Positions 11,041-24,062 of a DNA stretch of 64,000 bases are shown in pieces; within the stretch, counting starts at the first letter, position 1; every line of letters begins with the position of its first letter. The notes beneath the pieces are model-generated. The model was not told the DNA's origin. It saw only the letters and a list, made by a program, of their open reading frames with translations, and did not search any database. The stretch spans positions 59,794,235 to 59,858,234 of the forward strand of contig CM060947.1 of the NCBI GenBank assembly GCA_030765055.1. Reading direction: 5' to 3'. This DNA comes from Mantis religiosa. Its lineage: Eukaryota; Arthropoda; Insecta; Mantodea; Mantidae. The translations under genes and the position numbers were made by a program.

Positions 11041-11999
11041 TCTTGAGGCTGTACCATACAGCTTCTGTAATAAACTTGTATAACAATCTTCTGTGTTCCC
11101 TAAAACCATTAAATAATCCTAAAGGATATAAATTTTGAAGACCGATTTAAAGTTACATACTCAATTCTCATTTAGAAGAATGCTTTAATATTTCGTTCAA
11201 CAGGTCGCTCAATTATAGGACTGCCATCCGTCCTGATTTTGTAGGGACCGCCCCTACTTCTCTATAATAGTTCCATGCCCGTACATGAGTATACGGGATA
11301 TTTTCACATCACCACTTTTGTTCTACTTTCAGTATATAGGGTCGCTGCCTCATCTTCATAACACCTATTATGCTGCAATATGACGTATTCTTTGGCAGCA
11401 ATCTATCACCACCCATTTATTGCAATTGCATATCGCACTACGATCCAAGACAGAAGGTAGCTTTAAATAAATCAACAAACAAAACCTGAAACAATAATAA
11501 ATTGCCAATACTCGATTAAAAACGAGATACGCTTTGTTTATTGTTTAAGAGACAGTTGTATTTGTTGAATGTCGGTGTGTCGACGTGTTTCATACATACT
11601 TATTAGGGGGGGGAACTTAACATTAATTTTTGGTTTCTGAAGCTGATTAATGAATGCTAAGTAGACTAGGCAGAAACACAGGTAGGAGCAGCAGTAAATG
11701 TAGTGACGATAATCACAGTAGTCAGATAGAAATCTAAACTAAGAATGTAAAAGAAATATGTTACAATCGCAATGAATGGTTATTTCAAACGCTGATTAGC
11801 TAAAGGTGATGATGAAGGGATGATAAAGTGTAAATGTCCCTGCTTTTTTCAATAAAAAGTGAAAATGTTATGGCTTCTAGAAAGCATTATCCAAGAGAAA
11901 AACTTTCTACTGCATCAACTTCCAAAGTCGATTCCTTACACTTTAGTACATAACAGTCCCCTATTGAACATTAAGTCCAGCAGCCGAACTACAATAACC
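11041..11999. other. Non-coding stretch, nothing recognised
   Basis: AT-rich with no usable open frame. The block at 11215-11350 is GC-richer but shows no motif I recognise. Confidence 0.4.
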
Positions 12000-13200
12000 A
12001 TAATTAGGTTTCTATAGATAGTGTCATTAAGTAAGGAAGTATTATTTTCAAAGATTCGAAGTTAAGTAAAACTTCATAGTTTCGAAGACTGTCTCCTTCA
12101 GATAGGCCCACAAGAATTAGGGGGCTGTTAGGACTGGGGACCGATTTGGGCGTGGTACGTCTCCTAAGGGAGAAATTAGGTGCTCTGGGAACAGATTGCG
12201 CAAAATGCTCCACTGATTCGAGCTGGGACATTGTATCTCCTCCCAAAAGACCCGAAGGTTTGGGCGCCATATCTGCAAAGGTTGGATCAAGAGAAGTCGA
12301 AAGTGTTCGGCGCTTGACATGCAAGTATTATGGAGAAGGTTGCCCTCTTCAGTTGTGGCCAGGACGGTTTTTTTGCCTGCTTGGCCCTAGTGCTGGTCTT
12401 CTGGAGGAAATAACTGCCTTCCTGGTAGAGCAGCCTCCTCAATACGCTAGTGTTCCCCCTTACAGTTGGCGAGGGTAATAATCTCCGTGATTGCACGGGG
12501 CAGTCCTATTTATGGTGGGTTCCAGCATACGGTGCATAACGGCGCAAGCTGCAGAAGTGGCTGGAGAGGTTAAACACCAGAAACTTGTAACAATGAGGCG
12601 GGGGCCACCAGAGCCCTTGGCAGGTTCGATGGTGACCCTGAGGTAGCAGATGGTGCAGATAACATCTATCTTAGCCTCTGGGTCGCTGGCCCACTCCCCC
12701 ACTACTAGGAAAAGGGGATATGTTCTTTGTCACTGGCGATCAGGAGTAGGCCAAGTGAGTTGTTTCACCATCCTGGAGGTGATGTCCTAGTGAATGTGAT
12801 CTACCCTTATGTGATCTACGGAAGTATCCGTAGGTTACCCGAGGATATCACCAATCTTACCCGGGCCATAGCTGAAGTGGGGAATTCCTCGCTTCTTGAG
12901 ATGCTGTAGCAATTTACTGTAGCCCTTCATCTCCTTAGCGTGGAAGACAAAGCCGCTTTTGTTCCGCAACACTGTGCACTCTTCCTCGAGGGTTGGCATG
13001 ACTGCCTTAAGGAAGTCGACGGCCCCCGCGAAGTCGTCTATAATGACCGGTAGAATGTGCCGATGCTGTCCTCCGTTCTGGCTCTGGCCAGGGGTGGCTA
13101 CAAATGGTCGAACAGACTGGCCCGCTGCAGCCAGTCTTGCTGCTCTCTAAGATTTCCGTGAGGTCACCCTCGCGGAATTCCTCGTCGCCATCGCCGTCCG
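12000..13200 (-). pseudogene. Jockey-type LINE ORF1 (Gag-like) relic
   Basis: Reading down the minus strand from about 13000 are segments resembling the arthropod jockey Gag layout: LLQHLKKRGIPHFSYGPG near 12905-12850, GLPTDTS-like text near 12830, then ICYLRVTIEPAKGSGGP near 12650-12590. A degraded zinc-knuckle region with FNLSSHFC follows. In this family the segment before the knuckles is the PRE_C2HC domain, and the ordering fits. Several frameshifts and stops are present and some knuckle Cys residues are lost. The region down to 12000 includes an open frame of 106 codons that may be the C-terminal part. The block is GC-rich relative to its flanks. Confidence 0.55.
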
Positions 13201-15359
13201 TAGAGAAATCCTTGCAGTTGAGAGTACTTAAACATACACCTATTCCTGCTACCTACCTTCTATTTACCCAACTCTTACCTAACTACACATCCACCTATCC
13301 ACTTACTCACCTATCCTGCTACCCACTTACTCATCTAGATGCCTGCCTGTCCATCTATTTATGTATTTCTCAGTTTGGTGATGCATTATGTTCAAATAAA
13401 CCTCTGGTGATACTTGTTGTGCGCTCTACATACAGCTTTGTTTACATGAAGTGCAGGTCTTGATAGTCGAACCAAGTTCCCCGGCAAAATTCGATATAGG
13501 CACTGTCTATGTAATGATATTTTCTTTCTTCCTTAATAAAACTCAAGGCTACACAGATTTGAGTTAAGCACAGCTATCAAAGGAACAAAGATTGCAAATG
13601 AACACCCAGAGTATTATACTTAATTTTAAAATAGATATTCAATATTCATCCCTGACCTTACTGCATAGGTAGTTTTTAAAAAAGGATTTACGTTCTTTAA
13701 CATACATTGTAGAATATTGTAGTATTTTAAGTAGTGAAGCATAATTTCCTCTATGAAAGAAAAAGTCTTCGTGAAGGCGTTATCAAGAGTGAAATATTTA
13801 TCAATATGATGCAGGATACTCGTTTATCCCTACAGTGAATCCTTAGGGAGATGGGGAATAAGGATTGAAGCAGTTCTACGTTAGAGTGATAATTTGGAAA
13901 ACAGTGCTCTACATAACGGATAAAAATGAAGCAGCAAGTATTCCAGCTGCAGTAAGTGTTTGCAATGAGAAGAGTGCCCAGAATAAATGTGTGTTTATTA
14001 ACACCTACTTTAGTAAAATCCTAGCTACCATAACAAGTTTACCCTTTATCTTCTGCCCCACAAATATACGAAACAGCTGTCGCCGGAGACATACGAGGAA
14101 AAAGCAGAAAAGTTTTTTGGTGAAAACATTGAGAAAATTGAAGCAAGAAGTCCCAGTTAATGTTACACCCAAGTGTTATTTTGATGCAACAAGATAAACG
14201 CATACAAGAACTTAAGGCTTATTCTGTAAATGACAAAGCCTTTTCTCGATAATTTCCTGCAGCTTTGTGTGTAGCAGAGATATCATTCAGTTAATATAAA
14301 ACATTTTAAGCAACAGAAGAAAATGTTTCTTAGAGATCGATGAAAAAAATGAATTGTTTAGTGCTAAAATAGACTGAGAGAGACTATTAAATGTTAGCTT
14401 TATTAATGCCTAAACTTGAGAATAAATTAACAAATTTGGTTAATTTATCAAGATTAATAAATGTAAGAAAGTTGAAATGTTTATTTTAAATGCATATGTT
14501 TTAAGAGCCTGTTTACGAGAGTTTTAGTGCACATATGCATGCACATGTTCACAGTGCACAAAAATCCGAGTTCCAATTGTTCGTGTTAGTTGCACAGATA
14601 TAACATTTTGTGCTATCTGGACAGTAGAAAAAATGGATTAAAGTGTCAAAAAGCGTTATTCTTACAATATGAAATTCAACGTTTCAATAACTGGATACAA
14701 GTTCACACAAAACTTGTGTACACAAGAGGTGTTTATGAAGCAAACAATAACATTATTGCAAGCTCTTGAACTTTAAACCCATATTAAATTGATATAACCA
14801 CGTATTATTCATAGAAACGTTCCTGTAAACAGAATTAGTGAATTGGGCCAGCAACGGTTACGAAATCCATTAATTTCACATGAAACATTTGGAAACGACT
14901 ATCGTTTAAACTGCATTTTTCATACTTGCCTAGCTGTCATTCAGGTGTGCAGTTGAGCGTCTGTTATTCTACTTTGTAGCTACTGTTGTCGCAAAAAGTT
15001 AAGTTACGGAGCTTCAAGTACGTGTGACTGATTGCACATCGGCTATCAAATTGGTTTAAACATGCCCATTAAACTAGTTCGAGTAGCTCATGTACACCCA
15101 CATTATTGAATATCACGTAATTTTCCTTTGCGTCATCAGTTTCAGTGCGTATTAGAACATATTATAATCAGCATGATTAGGATTTTTAGATGCAAATTTC
15201 AGAAGAAAAAAGGAAGGAACAAGATGCTCATATAAGGTAAACAAGGGACAAAAAGGTGCTAGTTTATTCAACAATTACTCTTTCCTCTATTCCAATTCAC
15301 TGAAGTACAAACAAGTACATCAAATCATCACCCACCAGAAGAAGGAAAACACATGAAGC
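13201..15359. other. AT-rich stretch with one unassigned open frame
   Basis: An open frame at 13865-14197 (110 codons, +) ends in a basic, Lys-rich segment (RRRHTRKKQK). I recognise no family and see no splice or promoter context. Otherwise the region is low-complexity AT-rich sequence. A CTACC/CTTACTCACC-like pyrimidine-rich tract lies at 13255-13345. Confidence 0.4.
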
Positions 15360-16810
15360 ATTATACTTCAAGGCATTAAGCTTCTCTACATTTTATTATA
15401 CTTCAAGACATTAAGCTTCTCTACATTTTTAAAAGTAAGTCGGTTTCTGTTAGTAAATATGTTTTTGTAGATGCTAAAGCTTCCTTCAACATCCACGGAA
15501 ATCAGTGCCACAAATCTGTATTTACGGGAATGACAATTCTACAGATGTGGCAAAATCCTCAATATCCGGATTCTTTTGAAGACTAAACTCATGTTTGTCT
15601 TTGGCAAAGCTATCGCGGAAGTAAAATATTTCACTGCTCCTCCTCTTCCAAACTTTGATCTTATAATAGTTTAATAGTAGCATAATAGTTTAATAGTCTG
15701 GTACTTGTAAATATGGACACAATATAGTTCTGCCTGCACGTTATACATTTTCTCTGGTAAGAGAAGTTACTGTGCCTTGTAAATTGCACCTGGTTACTTG
15801 GAGCTAAAGAAAGCACAAACTCTTTAATTTGGTAAAAATTCTCACGCAGAACAGCAGCACAATCAATCCAAGATCCCCAACGAGTAATGACCGGGAGAAT
15901 TGGAAGGGCGCGGGCCAGTGGTTTCCTTATACACTATAACATGATTCAAAGCTTTCAGCAGAATCTTCTTCAGCGCAAAGATGAACGTATTCGTTCCTTA
16001 TAGATTCACAATCCCTGCAAAGGGCATGAGGCATGTCACGTGCTTCAACCTGGTAATTAAAGGCTTCAATTGGTTAACAGATGAAACCATGTATGGGGCC
16101 TGGTCCGTAACCACAAGTTTTTCAAACTTGATACCAGCAGACCTGAGATCTTGACAAAAGCCCTTAATTGATTGCATTACTGTATTTGGCAGTGGCTTTC
16201 TGCAGCTCATATATTTTTAACAACATGGGCTTAAGTTTCTCCCCTGCTAAGGGAAAAACTAAAATTTTCAAAACATATCCTTCCATTGCAGTCAGATACT
16301 TTCTCCTTAATTCTTTGTATGGTTTCTTGGTAAACAGGCTTCATGTAGTTTTTTCTTAAAGTACTCTTATTTGGCATTCATATCTTTGATTACTTTCCTA
16401 GAAATCTCCTGAAGGCTTGATGGTTCACCTTATGGAGAGGAATTCCTGCTTGTGTAAGAGCTGCACTCAACTCATTGTATGATTTCCTTAAAAATTTGTG
16501 TTCTTGAAGAACTCTATTGAAACATATTTCGTAATAGAGGCTACCACAATTTGTTTGCCTAAACAGTCTTGTTCATTTGATGCTCAGAGTTGGAAATGTG
16601 CTGTTTGATGTGATCTCGCTGGTGTCTTTCAGCGAGAAAGACGGAATTTCTGAATCGCAAATAGTACATTGAATAACAGTTCCGTATGTGTCTATGAAAT
16701 CTTGTTTGAATTCTTGAGCCAGAACAATAAGTGGAGCACTGGTCACCTTTGGCATGGTGAAATCTAGTAATACACTCGTTTAGTAAAGTAACAAAGGACT
16801 GCCACAAGTT
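15360..16810 (-). pseudogene. hAT transposase relic, CGGBP1-related type
   Basis: The minus strand carries the parts of a hAT transposase in order. An N-terminal C2H2-like DNA-binding segment is at 16755-16573 (MPKV start, CTIC, then a QH...SEH pair in the next frame). A core segment at 16210-15998 contains KLVVTDQAPYMVS and RLKHVTC, and then comes a degraded middle. The C-terminal dimerisation-like segment near 15510-15440 includes LISVDVEGSFS-like text. The set is typical of the insect hAT family from which CGGBP1-like proteins derive. Frameshifts and stops occur in every part. Terminal inverted repeats were not identified. Confidence 0.7.
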
Positions 16811-17636
16811 CGTTTGCTAGCGCAATGTAACTGCTACATAGCTCATTCAATTGCTGTCCCCATTCTTACATAACAGCGCGACAATTGCCAGAACGTTCTC
16901 ATTCATGCTGGAACGGCAGTCTCAGCGATTTCTAGTAGCTTCGAGTGGAACCCAGAGTCAATTGTTGGAACTACGCGTGCACGATTATTGCTGTTCCTGT
17001 GTGGCCTTGGAATCCGCACGAACTGATGATGTCTGTCACATTAACAAACTCAAACTCATATTCAGGAACAGTAGGCTACTGATTCTGTTGAGATTAAAAG
17101 GATAGAATGATATACAATAACAATGAGTCATTGTCAGGTGCGTAACTGCGGGCTGCTTTGTAGCGGTAAAGCAAGAGAAAGAGAATTTGTCGTAAATAAT
17201 TATTTTCCATTGTAAGTGTGCTTTCAACTACTGCGCAGCGTTTACTGAAGAGTAAGGCTTACTCTTCACATGTTCACAGAAAGCTGAGGAGATGTTAATT
17301 AAAAGTTACATATTTTATATTGATTGAAATAATATAGAGTGAAATGGAAGGAAACTTATAAGAAAAAAGGGAGAAAAGCAGATAATTTGCATGGTTGGGG
17401 AAAAGGGATTAAGGTACGCAAAAAGGACAAAAGGTGCATGAAAAATGTCTCGTTTGTCAACTAGAAACAAACAATTTCACAATGTGGTATCTTCCCGAAG
17501 AGCTTAAATTTACCCTAAGAAAAAATGCGCGCATAAAAGCTCCTAACCCTGATAATCAGCTGACCTATACAGCTAGAAAGGTTTGAAAAATACATCAGTA
17601 GTAGTAGTAGTAGCTACCGGCAAAGTAAATATTTAC
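16811..17636. other. Possible hAT flank; otherwise nothing recognised
   Basis: The first 200 bp could be the 5' end of the hAT element. The rest is AT-rich with a short (AGT)n tract at 17598-17613. The motif GGACAAAAGGTGC at 17426 resembles GGGACAAAAAGGTGC at 15244, one on each side of the hAT relic in the same orientation. Confidence 0.35.
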
Positions 17637-18006
<370 letters not shown>

Positions 18007-20100
18007 CAATCTTTCACAGTTTATTTTCATGCTCAGCCAATACGTGACGCTACGATCGCCTCGTATTGCTAACTAGCATCAACGAGTAACATGGTGTAAA
18101 AGTTGTGCTCTTTGGTTGTTATTCTGTGGTAGAAACATCATAGAGCACGTGGAGTAGATGGCTTGAACCACTTGAACCATTGAAGCGAATAACGGGTTTT
18201 AGTATTTAGTTCTTGAATGGTTGCAAAACTTTGCTCATCTAAAGATATGTAATGAGAATGTAAGTTAGAGTGTGGATACCCCTGACAGAGCAAATACGTT
18301 AAGGTCAAAGTGAAAAACAAGTAGCAGATGCAAGAAACAAATCAGAGTTTATTTCATATTTTAAAACGGTATGTTTTATTATTCAGTGTATATTTTGTTA
18401 GTTCAGTAAGCTTGAGCATAATATCCCTCGAAGCAGCAATTTAAAGAAACACTCCGTGCTAGTGTTAGCAGCAAAGTATAATCAGAATGACTATAAACCT
18501 TAGATTTATAAGTAAATTAATCTACATGGTTCATTTGAATGTTAAATTTCTCGCGCAGAACAAATTCGTGAGAAGTTCAGTATTTTGTATGTTCTCGTAA
18601 ATTTTTAAAGCATGCAGGTATCAAGCACCGGAGTAGATGCTTTAATCATTCTGCGAGAGTTAGAGGAACATATTCTTTGTTATTCCAGGAATTTTTATTT
18701 AACTGAAGTACGACAATAAATTTTGTCTTCAATAACATTTTAATACAAGAAGTCTAGGAGTTAATGAGCAGCTTCAAGTATCGTCAGTACTCTTCAGTTT
18801 CAGACGAAGAGCAAACCTGCTATGTTAAAATAGTACTTGCTAGAGTATATGAAAATACTTTGAGCCTCAATAGACTCAGTAGACACTATGATCACTTAAA
18901 AAGTACTCGGTAAACATTCATGTGCGACGGATGGGAATAGTACCGCATTACCATTGAAGATGCCACTTAGAGCCAAGGTTTTAAACTAAATTAAAGCAAA
19001 CTAAAGTTAAAAAAGAAAAGTAGACCTCTCAGTTAAAGGGGTATCATCTATGTATATTTTTAAATTAAGACTATTAAACCTCAATTTTTAAGAAAATATA
19101 ACTTTTCCTTAAGAACAAAACACAAACTAAAGTTCATAAACTCTATAACAAATTAAAGAACAAATGAATAGTGAATTTGCAACACAACTTTAAGTCCTTA
19201 GACATTAATTTTCAGGAAGGACAAGACAAAAAAGGCTGAAGTTCAGGATTAAGGGTGTTTTACCAGTAATCATGAGTAATTAAACATTGAAAACTCTATA
19301 CTTAAGCCATGGAGTAGTCATTTTGCCATCAAACTATGTGGCATGGTCCTGAATATATCACTGTAAATGTTACCTCCAAACCATGAAAGTGTGGATTATA
19401 GTAAATAATGCAGTCTTTCTTCTTTGGATGAAGTGTGATTGGACTGGTATTCTGAAAGTTAATTGGCAAAATGTTTGTTTCTCGTTGTGCCAAATTATCT
19501 CCCATTTTCTGTACTTACAAATCATCATATGACTATAAATCCAGATGTAATACAATCTTCTGCATGATATTCTCATAGTTACATATATTAAGCCATACAC
19601 AATGCATTGAATGAAACACAATAATAATAATAAAAAACAGTATACAGAGAATACCTATCTTCTAGAGGGTTTAATTTCTGGCAGTAAATTAAAATAGTGG
19701 AAGTTGATATTAAAACTTAATTTTTGCGTGAAACAAATACTTTTTAAAACCATAATCTCGGAGTGTTACTGGCAAGGGAAGTGCTATGTTCACAATTCAC
19801 TCTAAATATATTTGTAATGTTTTTTATGTAGAGTTAAAAGTATGTGCTTGTATAATTTAAGATTTATTATTGGGTCAGGAGCTTAACTCACTTTGTTGAA
19901 TTGGGTAGGTCATTTCATTGTAAAAAATGTTACAGGCACATAGAATTTCAGCAACTGCATGTTTTTGTTTTGAATGTATAACAGCTACAGTGCCTCTTAA
20001 CAATTCTCTTAATGGAGGATAGACTGGAAATTAAGTTGAATAAACATATAAGTTTTATTGCAATTCCTTTCTTGGAAGTGTTGAAAACAGTGTTGTTATG
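18007..20100. other. AT-rich sequence, nothing recognised
   Basis: Short open frames only, including one on the minus strand at 19370-19621, none with a known motif. A short (AAT)n occurs at 19621-19633. Confidence 0.4.
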
Positions 20101-20104
20101 ATAA

Positions 20105-20156
20105 ATTAACTTTAAAGAGAGTCGATTAAAGTTAATCGACTCTCTTTAAAGTTAAT
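20105..20156. repeat. Perfect 25-bp inverted repeat with 2-base spacer
   Basis: 20105-20129 and 20132-20156 are exact reverse complements (arm begins ATTAACTTTAAAGAGAGTCG) separated by AG. ATATAAGTTTTAT-like sequence occurs on both sides (20046 and 20157). It could form a cruciform or an RNA hairpin. No terminator or gene context explains it. Confidence 0.95.
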
Positions 20157-20206
20157 ATAAGTTTTATGTTGACTTATGTGGTACTGGAGTCAGATAGTGA
20201 CTGCCC

Positions 20207-20460
20207 TTAACATTGAAACCCTGGATTTATTATATTATGTGCAGTATTATGGGCTTTAGTCAAACAGCCTTTGCTTTTGTAAGAGACGAGAGCTTTACTT
20301 TTAAGAAGGTCATTATTTGGCCTTATTAATCCCATAAGGTTATATCTTTTCCTAACTAATGCTTTGTAATTGAAGGTAATGTGAGAAGCAATTTCTTCAT
20401 CTGCATTGCACAAACTACATATTATAAAGTATAAACTTGAAAGAAGCGTAGGGACAGTGA
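20207..20460 (-). pseudogene. I-group LINE ORF2 C-terminus relic
   Basis: The minus strand encodes CSLCNADEEIASHI, YKALVRKRYNLMGL and KALVSYKSKGCLT, the spacing of the C-terminal Cys/His cluster found after RNase H in I-type LINEs (CxxC..EE..xHI..C..L..R). The last Cys of the cluster is missing. Upstream LINE parts were not found on this strand. Confidence 0.6.
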
Positions 20461-20714
20461 AGCACAAATTAGTACAAAAGTGCATCGAGAAGATATTGAC
20501 ACATTGCTTCACTCACACTGTTTATTCACAGGACATGTTTCAAGAGCTCTTACTCCTATCATCAGCTGATACTCGATTAGTGCAAGTTGTAGTGGTTTCC
20601 TCTTTCTCTGTATTGTCAATAGATGGCATGATGTACTTGTCAAAGATGTCCGGTGGTGGAGTTTCAAAATTCATGACTCTATGACGATATTTGTTAATGA
20701 AGATTTTTTCCCAT

Positions 20715-21490
20715 ACGGAAAGGTCTATGGGGTGATTAACCTATTTTATTAGAGATGTTTCCAAGTTGATGTCATGTCTAGTATTCAAAAAATTAAAAGC
20801 CACTGCTGATTTTTCTGTTTCACCATTTTTAATGTTTCTTATATGTTCTTTAGTTCTGATGTTAATATTTCTTTTTGTTTTTCCTATATAAATTTTAGGG
20901 CAAGTTCCACATTTGATCTCATAGATTCCTGGTTTTTCTTTGGTAATGACTGAATTTTTGGGAGGGCCTTTTAACAAATTTCTGATATTAAACCTATTTT
21001 GAGGTGCAAGCGTTATGTTGTGTTTTGAGAAGATTTTTTGGAATTTGTTATAGGCTGATGCGTGGAAGGTGAATTTTTTAAAAAGTTTTTTCTCTTTTTC
21101 TCCTGTAGGTTCTAGGGTGGTGGTTTCTTTTATTTTCTTAGCTTTGTTGAGTCTGTTAACTTTTGTCTACTAAATTTGGGTTGAAACCGTTGGATATAGC
21201 TACTTTTTTTATGTGTAGGTATTCTTCTTGATGATCTTCTCTGTTTAGTGGAAAGTTGATCATCCGAAAGATTAAACTGTTGAAAATGGCATGTTGGTGT
21301 TGTTTTGGGTTGAAACTGTTGTTCTTAATGTAATTATCTGTGTGTGTCAGTTTCCTGTAAATACCAAAAGTGAGTTTGTTGTTCATTTTTTTGATCTTGA
21401 TGTCCAAAAAGGGGAGCACACCATCCTCTTCTGTTTCCAGTGTAAATTTTATAGATTTAATGCAACTGCGCCACTTGCCCAAAATAATTG
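20715..21490 (-). pseudogene. Penelope-like element: RT end plus GIY-YIG endonuclease
   Basis: The minus strand from 21482 reads GVLPFLDIKIKK and YRKLTHTDNYIKNNS, the conserved C-terminal RT segment of Penelope-like elements. A basic linker follows, then GIYEIKCGTCPKIYIGKTKRN and RTKEHIRNIKNG, a GIY-YIG nuclease core with its Cys pair. In-frame stops near 21155 and 21120 break the linker. The upstream RT core is absent. GIY-YIG fused behind RT is diagnostic of this class. Confidence 0.85.
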
Positions 21491-21738
21491 AAAATTTCTC
21501 TTTAAGGACTTAATTTGAATGTTTCTCAAAGTTTCCTTTGTCCCTGTAATTTCTATTGCTACCTCTCTCATTTGATTTCATTATCCTGTTTGATATTTTT
21601 ATTTTCAGAATTCTCTACTTCATGACTAACTTCTTGCCATGCAAACTGTAATAACTTGCCATAATAACTGTTCTTAGAAATTCTCTGATACTTGATTTTC
21701 TAACTTCTTTCGTTGTTCTATATGTCCTACCTCGAAAT

Positions 21739-22140
21739 TTAAGTACTATTTCTTGTTCTTTCTTTCATCAGTTCTTTTACAATCTGGTTTCTACTTTCTA
21801 TCCCCTTTCTTACAATCTGGTTTCTATTTTCTATCCCTTTTCTTACAATCTGGTTTCTATTTTCTATCCCTTTTCTTACAATCTGGTTTCTATTTTCTAC
21901 TTCTCTGTCTAAGGTTTTGAACATTTCCTCAATTGCCCATAACATATTTGCTTCTATTACTGAATTATCTACCTGAATTTCTTTTCGTAGATAACTTTCT
22001 GATTCTTATTCTACATGATTTTTTACATTTCTGCTATATTCTCCTACTTCAACTACTTTCTCCCTGCTGCTGTTTTTGTCAACCTCCTGAATTTCCTTGT
22101 CTTCTACAGAATTTTCATTAATTTTTCCACTCAAATGCAC
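21739..22140 (-). pseudogene. Unassigned charged ORF with 11-residue repeats
   Basis: The minus strand encodes a Lys/Glu-rich sequence from about 22140 with one stop near 22005. From 21945 it continues MLWAIEEMFKTLDREV and then four copies of an ENRNQIVRKGI unit. The 33-bp DNA units make the protein repeat. It resembles a coiled-coil segment of a transposon-encoded protein, but I do not recognise the family. Confidence 0.35.
21777..21908. repeat. 33-bp tandem repeat, four copies
   Basis: Units beginning TTACAATCTGGTTTCTATTT start at 21777, 21810, 21843 and 21876 and differ by only a few bases. Unit length is a multiple of three, so an open frame on the minus strand is kept. Confidence 0.95.
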
Positions 22141-23059
22141 TGACAGTATTTTATTAAAGAACATAGCGCTCTGTACCTTAAGTTTATTTACTGTCTCCCG
22201 ATGAAGTAGCTGATGATGCTAGCCACATTTTTTTCCAGTTGAACTCCTGTAGAACTCCTTGTTGGCTTCCTTAGTTCCTCATGGTCATCCTTCCTACTTG
22301 TGTTGAGCCCTATTATGGCATGCCAGTTTGATGCAATCCTGCACTATTGCTCCAATTTGTAGCTGTCTGCATCTGTCTCAATACTGAGCAGAGACCTATC
22401 TCAGGGTATCCATAGGCGTGCAATCGAAATGATGATACCGGAATCTAAGTTTGAAATGTTTAGTAAGAGTATTCACTTCAATCAAGTAGTTGCTGACCAA
22501 TGGAAACTAATATGTAAATATCCAGAGTTAATGTATTTGAATCCTACACCCCGTCATAACACATGATTCTGGTTGGTAACTAATGTTAAGCAGTTGGCAG
22601 TGAAGCCTTCACTCTTGCACTCCAGTATTTTGATGTTATGTTAGTATGTTGACTGAAGTTTAGGCAGCAGAATAAACATGTGATTCTATCCTTGAGGCAA
22701 GAATGACGCCTCATTCAGCTACATCATGTTCCACCGACTATACAATCAGAAGTGTAAGACGCCACTACTAGCTTCTAATAAAGTGTTGCCATTTTACTTC
22801 TACATTTCTGAAATCTGCTTCTCCAACCAAAAGTCCTGCTATAAATTTCTCAGAAATACTCTCACATACTCCAAGAATTCCAAGCTAGCCTGCCATTCCT
22901 AATCTTACAACTTCGGATAGTACCGTTGCCCTCTGTAATGTAACCTACCAAACTGCTTCTACAAATCGGCCTGAGGACTGGCCATAGCTAATTACTCTAC
23001 TTTGTCCTCTTATCCCGAGTAAAACTACTCATAATCAACTGCCAAAGCTGAAACCCCTT
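21909..23059. other. Pyrimidine-rich and mixed sequence, no feature assigned
   Basis: 22140-23059 contains no frame I recognise. By position and strand it could be a degraded part of the LINE relic at 23060-23420, but I see no motif that proves it. Confidence 0.3.
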
Positions 23060-23420
23060 TAACATTTAATATAAATGCACAGAATATTCATATTTAATCT
23101 TATTACAAATATCAACTTATTTAACTAATCCATAATTTCTGTATCAGCCATCTTGACTATTCAGAGAAAATCTAAATGTTACTACTTCTGTAGCTGCTCT
23201 TCAGATTCTCCCTGATTAGTTCTCGATTGCAAACACTTCAGCTTCTAAGTGCAGCAAATATGTCACTTCTTTGGGGCCTCGCCATATATTCCAGCTTCTA
23301 AACCATTATCCGTTTTAGTGCCATCTGAATGCCATATCTGGCTTCATTACAGTAATGCAGTTTGTTTTTATTCCTTTCAATATTACCATGAAAGGCTTAT
23401 CAAATCATAGTTCTGGTAAC
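23060..23420 (-). pseudogene. LINE RNase H relic
   Basis: Reading minus near 23345-23250 is DGTKTDNGLEAGIYG followed, after frameshifts, by LLHLEAEVFAIE. This is the DGSKT..G.GAG...AEV.AI signature of LINE-encoded RNase H, with first Asp and Glu in place. Stops flank it. No RT part was found nearby. Confidence 0.45.
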
Positions 23421-23642
23421 ATGTTATCTGTTCCCCTGAGTGGGTTATTGATCATCTTTGTTATACTTCCCTGCATGCCTTAAGTTATTAGGTTATACCA
23501 ATTTCTGTGATGCAAATAGATTAACGATTAATATGGAGGAAGCTATTATTCTGGAAATTGTTCTTTCACACTGGCCGTGTGTAGGCTAAAGTATGGAAAG
23601 ATAGAAGACTGAAAAATTCAATGTCAATTAATTGTTCATGTT

Positions 23643-24062
23643 GGCACGTTGGCCATAGTAGCTCAAGGGTTAGAGTGGCTGGACGGCAACCAGAAGATCC
23701 GTGGTTCAAATCCCGACTATGGTATTGAAGTTTTCAGTCTGACTATCATTGCATACTTTAGCGTACGCACATCCAGTGTGAAAGAACAATTAATTTCCAT
23801 TAATTGACCTAATAGTGGTTAACTATAAAGCCCGGGCCTTAAAGTACTTACACGTAAGTCGCCATTAAGGTAGTTGTCTCATATGTTTATGAGAACGCCT
23901 AGTGGTTTACCGGGAATAACATGAGTCGGTTGGAGAATTTAATGTCATGTCAGCACGTTGGCCATAGTAGCTCAAGGGTTAGAGCAGCTGAATGGCAACC
24001 AGAAGATCCGTGGTTCAAATCCCGGTAATGGCATTGAATGTTTCAGTCTATCAACTATTATT
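23643..24062 (+). mobile_element. SINE2, dimeric tRNA-like heads
   Basis: Two tRNA-like modules (GCACGTTGGCCATAGTAGC, TCAAGGGTTAGAG, B-box GTGGTTCAAATCCC) start at about 23643 and 23952. A body of about 190 bp lies between them with CCTAGTGGTTTACCGGG and TTAATTTCCATTAATTG. The same body-head order recurs at 58150-58390 and 63305-63680. Confidence 0.8.

Noticed and set aside
15360..16810. A domesticated CGGBP1-like gene
   Set aside because: The frame is interrupted in every segment, so this copy is a dead transposon rather than a host gene.
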